From Physcia stellaris (taxonomy: Eukaryota; Ascomycota; Lecanoromycetes; Caliciales; Physciaceae), in NCBI GenBank assembly GCA_018902385.1, contig JABSSW010000054.1:186001-250000 (forward strand): a stretch of 64,000 nucleotides of DNA, given 5' to 3'. The stretch's first letter is position 1. Each line of letters starts with the position of its first letter. Both the position numbers and the translations under genes were made by a program. The notes under the pieces are model-generated. The model was given only the letters and a program-made list of their open reading frames with translations, was not told the DNA's origin and did not search any database. This document shows positions 45,689-55,399 of the stretch, piece after piece.

Positions 45689-48627
45689 GTAATTTTATGT
45701 CCGAACGCGTCTGCCGAGATTCGCGCCGTTCGGGAGGGCGTCGATGTCTCACAAACGTTAAGCGCCTGAAGCTACTGTGTTTGATCGGCGCACACTATGA
45801 GAGCGGAGGAATGCCCGCTGAGAAGGTCTAGAACCTGATAGACTGGACGAATGGCGACGGCCTTCTGTCGGCGACTCATTGATGCCGCTGAATAATAAAG
45901 CATTGTTTGTCTTTCCGGTCGAAAGTTCGGCGTGAATGTAGTCTATCGAGATAAACTTGCCTGTGGATCGGCGAGCCATTGCATGGTGGATCTTTCATAG
46001 GCTTCGGTTAATACTCAATAATATGCCGTCGAGGCTTGATTGACAGAAGTCTCCGAGACTACCGTCTGGTCGCCGGAAAGGCGCTGAGGTCTTCTCGACT
46101 TGGACGTTAGACTGTACACCTCATGAGGGCATTGATTATTAGGTAGGTTCTACCCTGGGCGACTCTCGATGACGGAGGTATCGAGCCAAGCCTAATATCG
46201 ACGTAAGTATGGACATCAGTATGGCAACCACTTCGATCCTCCCATCTCCCAGTGAATGTCCCGTATCTTCGTTCACATGTTAGTGTAATGTTGCTTTGAC
46301 CCTTTGATGTCATGTCTCAGCGAACACATCATCCATAAGTATGATACTAGATGTACCCGGACACCTTCCCCTCATGTTCCTTTCAGTCCCAAAATAGCGA
46401 GGTGCACATGTCAATCACCACAAGGGATCTACCTGATCCCGGGCATGGCAACGGCCACGCTGCATATGCAGCTCGGCAAATGGTGTGCATGGGCACGAGC
46501 CTGCATGTGCAGTCCCAACGGCTCAATGTGCCTTCCAACCACCACCTTGCAGAGTTTCACGACAACAGTCGTGAGATCACGGACCGGATCGACAACACAC
46601 CTGCACGTGCAGCGTTACACAGCATACTCCGTGCTTTGTACCTTTTGGATTAGGCGCTTCTGCTGAACCGGGTTCGAGAGAGGCTGTCACAGACGTCCGT
46701 AGGCTACGGTTGCTGCACAATGCATAGATCGAGTATCGAGCGACAATGCACATGAACGATGCAAGCCACTCGTACGCCTCCAACTTTGCACACGCTTATC
46801 TTATGGTGCTTATACGAGGTATCGCTGCGAAGCCTTCGATATTGGAAAGGGTCGTCCTCTTCTTTCCATCGAGAGGCAGGTAAGCGGGTGTTGTACGATA
46901 ACTTGATGCCTCGAGAATCATGACGGTAATCGTAATCGTACTGTGACATGGATATCGAATGACCTTGGAATTAAGCGAATGGACCACCAAGCGTATGAAT
47001 TTGATAGGCGCAATCCCAGACGAACCACGGTCTTCCTTGGAAAGACGGAAGATGTCTTAGATGACGAGCATATGCGAGACATGCTTTTAGAGGCCGTCAA
47101 TGGCGCTGCAATAGACTAAGGAATTAGAGTTCGTTTGATGGGGGTCCGGGTTAGGGTTGGGAAGACCAAACGTTTCAACCATCAAGTACTCGTACACCCG
47201 CGACGTCTTCGAATTTCAGGAGAAGCTAAGTATCAAGGGCCCGCCGATAGGGGAGACGGACGAGATGATACCTTGATCATCTTCTCGAACAGGGAGGTTG
47301 GTGGAAAGGGGTGAAGGATTATACATGGCTGAGAGTATTTGCTTGAGAGTTGGTGCGGGGAGCTACACCATGTGGGACATGGCTTACATGGCTTCCTTGG
47401 ATGCCAATGAAAGTTCAAAGGATACGAGTACGGATGTCGTTACTCGTTGTATTCCTAGCCGTCTGGTAGAAGCTTGGGAGACAGCGGAGATCGAGGATGG
47501 AGTTACAAGCAGCGCAAATGTGCTGGAACAATAATGGCTAGAAAATCGGACTCCAAAGATCGGAGGGTATCAAGCAAGCCACCATGCATGGCTGATCAAT
47601 TTGGGTCTAGACTAGCTTCGCAAGTCTGGACAACATTGGTGCTTGGTCCGGTAAGCAACAATCCACCTCGAGTCGCATACTATTCCCCGCTGTCTGGCCC
47701 GATGAGCTCAGGGATTTGGCCTAAGAATAGCCCTTGTGTGGGAGGTCCTTCTATGGTGAATCTCCAATCGACGCACAGCGCTGGCGAAGCGCTGCCCTCG
47801 ATTAGATTGATTGCCACAGCGAGGCACGCAGTCATCACCTCAGATCTCTCGTCACTCGATCCATGTTCCGCCTTATGTCGAGCTTAGCTGTCGCTCTGGT
47901 CCCCTCTGGTGGGTGCCACTACAATCTGACCCTGTGATTCATTGCAACTGTAGGGGTAGGAGATTTGCTGGTCCCAGTGTTTGGCAAAATAGCGTTGAAG
48001 CAGCATACCTGGACTCCGAGCGAGATGCTCCGAGGCTGGAGTCGTGCAATCTGCTCTATGCCCTGCATTATTCGTAAACAGGCAGATATGCGAGTACGAA
48101 CCGACAAGATATAAAAGCGCTCGGACGCGCTATTTTCCGCCGAATAGATGCCCCCTACCCGTGTCGCGACGACCGACACGAGAGTAGGATTGCTACTAGT
48201 AGATCTGCCGAGACCCGAAACTTTTACTGCGAGGTTCACTACAGTAGACTAGATAATGGGCTATCGATTCAAGTCATGCGCGTACCAAAGGGCGATAGCA
48301 TTTCATGCTGATTTATCCCATATTCGATGATCTGGTACAACTAGATATTGCCGGTAATAGCGCCACCTCAGAGCTGGGGTTGAAGATGATTACATTATTG
48401 AGTAGAAAAGAAGCCAACCGAGACTCTCCGAATCCCTAATCGGCTGAAGACTTTTAGTGGACAGTGCAAACTCCGCTTGCTCCCAAGTCCAATGCCCATC
48501 CATCCGATCGCCTTTGTAAATGTGAATACTGTACAAGCCCTCTAACGCTTAGGCCGATCTGAAAGAAACGTCGTAAAATGTGTCGTAATTCATCTTGAGG
48601 TCAGAACTGGCGCTCGGCCTCGCAACG
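45689..48627. other. 2.9 kb gene-poor stretch
   Basis: No gene identified. A short plus-strand frame ending at 47119 (YEFDRRNPRRTTVFLGKTED, then DEHMRDMLLEAVNGAAID) looks protein-like and ends in a stop; it may be the last exon of an unrecognised gene or a remnant. Frames at 46304-46666 and 47298-47534 show no domain. Several palindromic GCACGTGC and TGCATGTGCA elements cluster at 46440-46640. Confidence 0.4.
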
Positions 48628-50168
48628 TTACCGGGTGTATGTAGATATCAAGGTCCGCTCACAAATGGCTTCCTGTTGCTTCTGAGATACTTTTATCATG
48701 CGGAATGCATCGTCGTCGTCTGCGCCATCTCGACTGCCCCATGCTGTCTGTATAAACCATTAGCAGATGTGCGTGTGAAGAGCAAATCCAGTCACCATCT
48801 GCCGCGCAGACCTAGCAACGGTTGTCCAGCTTCGAAGGATCGAGGTCACCGTGTGGCCTGGCATGAGTGGACTTACTATATTTAGAGAGAGCATAGCGTA
48901 AACCTTGATGATAACGCTATGAAAATAGCCAAAAGAAATGGACACCGGTAACAAGAGGAAATCGCCAGGATATCGGATATAATGGCCCATCAATTTGATG
49001 AATTTACTCGTAAACATCCAGCTTACGAGCAGCACAAAGCAAAGAACACGAAGATCCGAGTCCCAATGCGCGCTCGCTCGGTAATACAAGTAGACGAGCA
49101 TACAATCACATAGGAAAGCCCAGTGGGTCAGTGTAGTTAGGTGCACAGCGTAGGTACTCCAGGGCTGGCATCTGCATTGAAAATCAGTACAGCTGTCGAG
49201 GTTTACAAAGAAGTGACTGAACAGACCCCCATATATGTCTGTCGCGAAACATGCTTGTGATGTTGCTTCGCCAATTACTTCGAGACCACCGCAAACACTG
49301 TTTGAGGAATCTGGAATTGGTCTCTAGCGTCGTTTGCACCTCGGCCTCCTTATGATATTGGTATGCGATCTTTTTGCCATGAGACACCAGCCATCTGGTG
49401 ATGAAGTTGTCATCATCAGCATTGAGTTGGTATTGACCAAGCCATTCCTCATTGGTGAATCCATAGATGAATGCATCCTCTTTAAGGATATTAGTCCTAT
49501 ACGCAACCGTCCTGCCCGATAGGCATGGCAGACCGCCATCCATGTACATACAAGCTGCACAGTCAAAATTTCTTCTTTCCAGGTACAAAGCGCCGAGATA
49601 GCCCCAAAGCCGCTCGGAGAATGTTGGAGCATCTGCCCGCCTGAGTCTTTGGTTTGTGCCCACCCCGCCGTAGCATTCATCTTCTAAAGGCGCCAGCATC
49701 CACGGGAGAAGCTTCGCCGGCCAGCTGACATCATCATCTGCAAAGACCATGATCTCAGTCTGAACTTCTGGAATGGCGCGAACCATTTGGCGGCGCTTGT
49801 TAGGTTGAGCCACACTACAGATGCGAACCTTGGAAGTTCCCATATTCTTCACCATCATTTTGGACCGCATTATATTCGCATCGATGGTCACCAGGATGAT
49901 TTCAAAGGGCTCGGTGGCAAGAATGCTTCGAATGGTGTCCGAGAGCTCTCCACCGTCGCCATCGAGAGAAGGAATAATCACTGTAACATCTTGAGACGTG
50001 AGGCGAGGGTTAGTAGGTACTGGTATCGGCCGAAGGCTGCAGAACGCGAAGAGATTTACAACCAGGCGGAGATAACGATAAAGACTTCGAGTGTCAGCAG
50101 AGCGTCGAAGTGAAGAAGGATACAATAACATACAACAGTGAGAGGAAGAGGTCATAGTAGGAAAACAT
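48628..50168 (-). CDS. Family 2 membrane glycosyltransferase
   Basis: Four exons (50168-50134, 50084-49227, 49171-48877, 48747-48628) give 435 residues. The start reads MFSYYDLFLSLFLYRYLRLV, spliced across a 49-nt intron with a perfect GTATGT donor. GT2 motifs in order: VTVIIPSLDGD near residue 45, the metal-binding FADDDVSWPAKL near 124, MDGGLPCLSGRTVAYR, a second acidic site LNADDDNFITRWL, and the product-binding QCLRWSRSNWRSN. After it come at least two membrane helices (HWAFLCDCMLVYLYYR, LRVLCFVLLVSWMF) and an acidic tail (WGSRDGADDDD). Known: these are processive beta-glycan synthases of the hyaluronan/cellulose synthase kind; fungal single-copy members affect hyphal growth and surface polysaccharide. 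All catalytic motifs are present; the sugar is unknown. Confidence 0.88.
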
Positions 50169-52025
50169 GACGAGACGAACAAACGAGGGTCTGGAATGAA
50201 ATTTGCGAAACTAACATGGAAGCTAATCCGTGGCTATGAAAAGTGACATGGAGACACAAGCCCTATTTATTAGGACGTCAATGAACTCATAGCATGCAAC
50301 AGCGTGTAGGCTTCTCCATGCTCCCTAGACTTTTGGCGTACCGGGGTTAACAGAACGTGGAAATTGGGTAGTGTCGCGCGAGTCGTGGGTTTGCTGCACG
50401 ACAAAACTGGTCTGTTGCATGGAGCTATGGTCAGAGACCATTGCCTTTGCTCCAAGCCATGACGATGCCATCGTCTCGACAAACGCCTATCCCGCCCTCC
50501 TTCACGCAGGGAATAGCAGGGAAGCAGTCAGCTGCATGCCTAGATGCAGAGGCGGGAGAAGTAGCTGAGTGGTGGTGTGCACTAGGCGCTGGTGTGGAGG
50601 GAGGCTTTCGTTGTAAAGTCGAGCCGCAGCCGATCGGTTTTAGTCGCCGAATTAAGAGCCACCGACCCCGCGCGAATCAGCAAAACATCCGCGACGAGTA
50701 GTTGTTGGTACGTACTCGCTCATCCGGAACGAAGGGGTGGGGATTTGCCAACCGGGCTGAACCGCGTATGAACTCCACGTAGCTTGTTGGAGGAAATGGT
50801 GGAATACAGAACGTACATTGACTCCCGTACCACCTCGCTATGTAGCAACGGGAACCCAGAATCCTGATCGGGGATAATAGTCAGCCTCGTTGAAGGTCCT
50901 CCAGATATAAAGAGGGAGCCAAAGCGTTCGCAGTAATGTTCATGTTGTTGTTGGATGGTTATCGTCCTCTTCACATGCATGGTAGACCCTGAATGAACCG
51001 ACTGCATGCATCAACCTTTCCAGACCCACACCACTGACCGAGGCAGAAGGGCTACATGGAAAGACCCTTCATCCAAGATTGGTATCAGCGGCTAAAGGGC
51101 TGGTAGTAAAGGCTTCCTCCCTTCTTGCGCTGTTACCCCATTTGGGGGGTCGCTGTAGCCTTCTATCGGTACCATTCTGGATCATGTACATCTCAACCAT
51201 TCCCTGCTATCCTTGCAACAAAAGTTGTCCAAAGACGAGCAGTGACTGACTGGATGAACGAGCCGAGATTTTGACGCTTGCCTGTGTGGGTATTTGAGAA
51301 AGTGAGCATCGACTGTGAGTCTGTGACAGAGCCACCTCGATCTGCTTCAGTGCACGATCTCCAACTAGCCATAGGCCCGCTTGAAACAGCTCAGGATGCA
51401 TATGCGCGTGAGCATCTTAAACAACCCACTGGCATCCCTGTCCCGCGTGGCGTCGATGGCGTTTATGAACGGCTGCCACTTATCTTCCGTTTCTCGTCGG
51501 TAGAAAAAAAAATGGAGAAAGTCTGCTCGATAGACCCGCTGAGCTCGCAAGATGCGTCCCACACTGCCAGCCTCTCGTCGCCGTGTGTCGGCAATAGAGT
51601 TGCTTTTGTCAAGGCTTCGAACACTTTCACGGCCTTGGACCTAAGACTTTGGGCTGACGTTGTTCACAGCTTGCTGATGCATACCTGTGTATGTACACCC
51701 TCATGAGGATTGGAACCCTGATCTACGGAGCAGGGCGAGGCAGGACGGGTAGGTGGTATTCCGTTTCCCCGTTTTAGCGACCGAAGCTTTGTCCATGCAA
51801 GTGATGCACGTCAAGGTTGATAGGCAGTAACTGTCGCAGATCGCGAAGGCACGAGGATCAAAAAACGGGATAACACACCCCGGATCTGCCTCTGGTTGCA
51901 GGTACCAAGGAGATTTTGTGTAACGGCGCATAAAAGCCGAGTCGACCGTGCGGCAAGTCTTGAGCGCTTCTGGGAAGGGCGAACTCGGAAAGAACCGATC
52001 GTGTTATCGCATCCGTAGCTCTGGC
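50169..52025. other. 1.9 kb without a recognisable gene
   Basis: It contains the glycosyltransferase promoter on the left and the 3' end of the SPRY gene on the right. A plus-strand frame at 51278-51706 lacks an ATG and any domain. Nothing else is supported. Confidence 0.55.
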
Positions 52026-53159
52026 TCATCTGGGTTGCCAAAGCCAGTCTCTGCTGTTGAAGAAGACGTCGAATTCGGTTCCGCCAAAGATGCCCACTGC
52101 ACCGTACACATCGAAGTCTCCTTCAAGGCCGTCAACTCCTAGGTCGTTATCTGCATCAAGTTCCTCGTGCAAGTTCCAGCTACCTGCTTTTCTGCCATCC
52201 CTGGTCATAAAGACCTCTACCTTGGTTTTCGCTCCCATCGCTTCTTGCCTTGCAAACTCTGTCGAGGAGTTGCTGATCGAGAAAGTCATGCCCAGGCCAA
52301 TAGTCTCCCCTACTCGGAAAGCCGAAGTGAAGTCTTTACCACCGAACGAATCATTAACGTACTTGCGTCCGTCGTCTCCATGCACTGCAAGACTGCCTCG
52401 TTCCCAGCCTGGCAGACGCCACGCCGGGTACGGTATGCCGCAGTACCCAATTGCTATGGAGCTCTCGCAATTATCCTGTGCACGGCCAAGAGAGCGAAGT
52501 TTAATCTCATAATATATGGTTTTTGAAGCTTCAGTAGTGAGTGGTGAATCGGCATAAGCAAAGTACAGTGGGAAGGATGTCAGAAGACATGCGTCATTGC
52601 TTCCTGGTCTCGTAGACCCTCTCCACGTCCCAGTATTGACCATGTGGAGCTTTCCATTGTACTCCCGAGGTGACGTAAACCGTATGTCGCCGTGCTGAAC
52701 GCTCGCGTGTTGCTGTGGTGTTGGCTGATGGGGCCTTATCAAAGGATACATTCGACACCAATCTTTAGCCCGCTCAGCGTCATAACTATTGGCATTTCCA
52801 GTAGGACTCCTGTCATGTCCCAAGGCTGGCGGTGGAGGCAGTAGAGAGGTGTCAGGAATGACAGTCCAGTCATGATAAGGAGGAGGTTCTGCGGATGGTT
52901 GCAGATGCGAAGGCGGAGGGCCTGGAGGGGCCGCATATTCTTCACGACCAGGTGGTGGGCCTGGAGGTGGGGTGAACTCGCTCCAAGCAGGTGGGGGTCC
53001 CGGCGGTGGTTCGTAGTTTGTCGAGGATTTTGGTTCTCCTTGACGTCGTTTCTGATCGGAAGGTGAGGGTGGATTTGAAGTTGAAGAGTAGGCCTTTGTA
53101 TTCGAGGGCCCGCCGACCGTCTGGGGATGATGGCCTTTGAGGGATTTAAAGAAACCCAT
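52026..53159 (-). CDS. SPRY-domain protein with PPxY motif
   Basis: One exon of 377 codons from MGFFKSLKGHHPQT. The N-terminal 150 residues are low-complexity and Pro-rich, with PPPGPPP units repeated three times and a PPPY motif (AEPPPYHDWT, 52875-52886). The second half is a SPRY/B30.2 fold: YYEIKLRSLGRA, SSIAIGYCGIPYPAWRLPGW, SLAVHGDDGRKYVND, VGETIGLGMTFS, KTKVEVFMTRDGRKAGSW and VYGAVGIFGGTEFDVFFN. Known: yeast Ssh4 and Ear1 pair SPRY with PPxY motifs to recruit the Rsp5 ubiquitin ligase to endosomal cargo. Inferred: an adaptor of similar type. The frame is open upstream to 53405 and would add a hydrophobic helix if translated from there. Confidence 0.78.
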   Translation of the reverse strand: MGFFKSLKGHHPQTVGGPSNTKAYSSTSNPPSPSDQKRRQGEPKSSTNYEPPPGPPPAWSEFTPPPGPPPGREEYAAPPGPPPSHLQPSAEPPPYHDWTVIPDTSLLPPPPALGHDRSPTGNANSYDAERAKDWCRMYPLIRPHQPTPQQHASVQHGDIRFTSPREYNGKLHMVNTGTWRGSTRPGSNDACLLTSFPLYFAYADSPLTTEASKTIYYEIKLRSLGRAQDNCESSIAIGYCGIPYPAWRLPGWERGSLAVHGDDGRKYVNDSFGGKDFTSAFRVGETIGLGMTFSISNSSTEFARQEAMGAKTKVEVFMTRDGRKAGSWNLHEELDADNDLGVDGLEGDFDVYGAVGIFGGTEFDVFFNSRDWLWQPR

Positions 53160-53811
53160 AGCAAGAGTGATAACTTCTGCTCCTTGAGGACTAGGAATAG
53201 GATTTGAAAAGGTTCTTGAAATGTAGGTGATGATGATAGTGATCAAATAGGCTGTCGTGCAAAGAAGCTCCTGTTTTACCCATGCAAGGCAAATCAATGC
53301 TTGATGACGCGTATCCAGGAAGCCGCGGTGACCTAATGCCAAGAGCATGCGGCTCATAAGGCTGAATAATGCCCTTAAAGTCATGTGCATTAAGCTAGCG
53401 ATCACTTTCAGTTTCGGGCCGCGGCAACGCCAATCCTTAGGCTATCCGGCAAGGGCAATCATGGATGACGAGGTTTCAAGAGTGATAACGAAAGTGTACA
53501 TGTACAGGTATGTCACAGCGCTTGGCTCCTGCTATTCAATTCTCCTATTGTTTTTGCGGATCCCTGATAATTCGCAGAGTGAGTAACTGTTGAGTATCTA
53601 TTTTCAGGCTTTTATCACCTAGGCATGTACCTTACAAGTTACCTCCTTGTGACTGCCACGAGGAATCAACCACCCATAACGCTATTCCAGAGAGATACTT
53701 TCTCCACTCCGTAACTCTGCAAATTGAAAAGCTGACAGGTCGAATGATGAGTCAATTGCGCGACTGCCTCTTTTGAGGCGAGCCTTCTCGGCAGCCTCAT
53801 GTATCGTGAGT
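53160..53811. other. Intergenic, SPRY gene promoter
   Basis: The upstream open part (53160-53405) is described with the SPRY gene. The rest shows no coding signal and ends at the stop of the next gene on the same strand. Confidence 0.55.
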
Positions 53812-54811
53812 TCATTGCGCCCAAGAAGATATGAGATCAGCCCTTTCCCGTCCTTTATCTCCTAAAATGCGTCTCGACGTTAGCCTCTCAATTTGATCCT
53901 CTTTCTGTAACTGGATATTCGATGAGATCTTACGAACATCATGTGTACTAATCCAGTATCTTGCCCCGGTTGATTTCTGAGCCTCGAGGCCATTGACGGC
54001 ACCCAGATTGATCTGACCTACTCTACAAACAAAAACTTCATGAAGACCGTGAATCAACGCAAGCGGCTGGATTAAAGGGGCCGCATCGGCTATTTGGCTT
54101 AATTTGTCAGCGTGGATACCGTGTGGAGTATATATAATGGCTTCTGCCGGCTGGGTGGGTTGGGATTGCTCTTGCTGAAGATTGAAACATATCATCACCG
54201 CCGAGTGGAGATATCCAACGTCGAAATTTGACACTAGCCTAGAGAACCATAGCCAGGAGGGCAGTGATGCTGATGAAGATTTCGTCCGATCATGACTGAT
54301 GGCAGCAAAATTGAAGATTTCTTGCACGTTTGTAAAATGACACCATGATCTGATGACTTTGGCGGCAGCCTTCGTCGCAAAGATAGGCGTATTGGCATCG
54401 ACTTCGCGAAGTGTATGTTCGTTACAATGGTCGGTGAATTCATGACTGATCATGATGGCATCTATATAAGGGTTTCTGGATTCCTCGTTACTATTAGGCT
54501 CAGCGTTTGTTGGTGGAGAGGATCGCTGCTGATTGCTTCTCTCGAGATCTGCGAGATAGTTGTTTAGGTCTGCGATGGACGTTACGATGGACGAAATCGC
54601 ATGTGATTGTCGAGAGAACCATGGGAAGAAATCTATCTGTATTCCCTCAAACCAGGGATCTATTAAAAGATTATATCGAGCGTGGCCTAAGGGATGTTGT
54701 GACCAGGGAAATTGAAATAGCCTAAGCATTACTGGCGTATCATTATCGTGCTCATGTGAACTTGGAGAGATGTTACCCAAACAGCAACAAGGGACCCTGC
54801 TTCAAAGACAT
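53812..54811 (-). CDS. Metallo-beta-lactamase-fold protein
   Basis: Two exons (54811-54777 and 54721-53812) around a 55-nt intron give 314 residues, starting MSLKQGPLLLFGLFQFPW. The unspliced frame starts only at a TTG, so I prefer the spliced ATG. Seen: NLLIDPWFEGIQIDFF, a metal-site-like MISHEFTDHCNEHTL near residue 118, ANTPIFATKAAAKVIRSWCH, AIIYTPHGIHADKLSQIAD and LALIHGLHEVFV. This follows the course of UlaG-like MBL hydrolases in fungi. Odd: the canonical HxHxDH is H-E-F-T-D-H, so the second histidine is replaced by Phe, which could reduce metal binding. Substrate unknown. Confidence 0.72.
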
Positions 54812-55399
54812 GATATGACAAGGTACAAGTAGAATCAAGTATTGCATGCACCTACCAGCTTGTGTCGCCGTTGAGGTGGGTTAAGATTGGCCTCGGTGAC
54901 TTTACATTCTCCATCATAATTTCCTGAAGATGTCCCTAAAGCGGAGAGCTTGGTTGGGCGTATGTAAAGTGCGAGACACGGGGTGACGGAGTGTTGCAGA
55001 ATTTGGTGGCGTCATTGCAAAGGAGCTGCAATGGTTTCCGGAATCAAGGAGAAAGTCACTTGGCAGATCAAAAGCAGCCCATTCCCACTTTCCGAGGAAC
55101 CCTCCGTTTTACCATTATTCCTAAGTGTATTTCATCTATCTACTGAGGGACAGTCCTAGAGTTCTTGATTATTGGATCTTAGATGCGTAAGTAGACATGT
55201 TCCCATTCCTTTGATCCAGCAAGAGAATCGGCTTGGCAATTGCTCTGCATCCCGATTAGTCAGCCATCCAGCTTACACAACACTCGTCTTACTACATACT
55301 TCTTCCTCCATGAATCTGAGTCCCTGACTTGTTCATTTACAACGGCATTCTGCTCCTTCGCAGATTGTAATCCTCCCCCAAGGCTTTCGAACTACATCG
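54812..55399. other. Divergent intergenic region, MBL-fold and CAX genes
   Basis: Shared upstream region of two genes pointing apart, 588 bases. No ORF of note. Pyrimidine-rich just before the CAX start. Confidence 0.6.
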
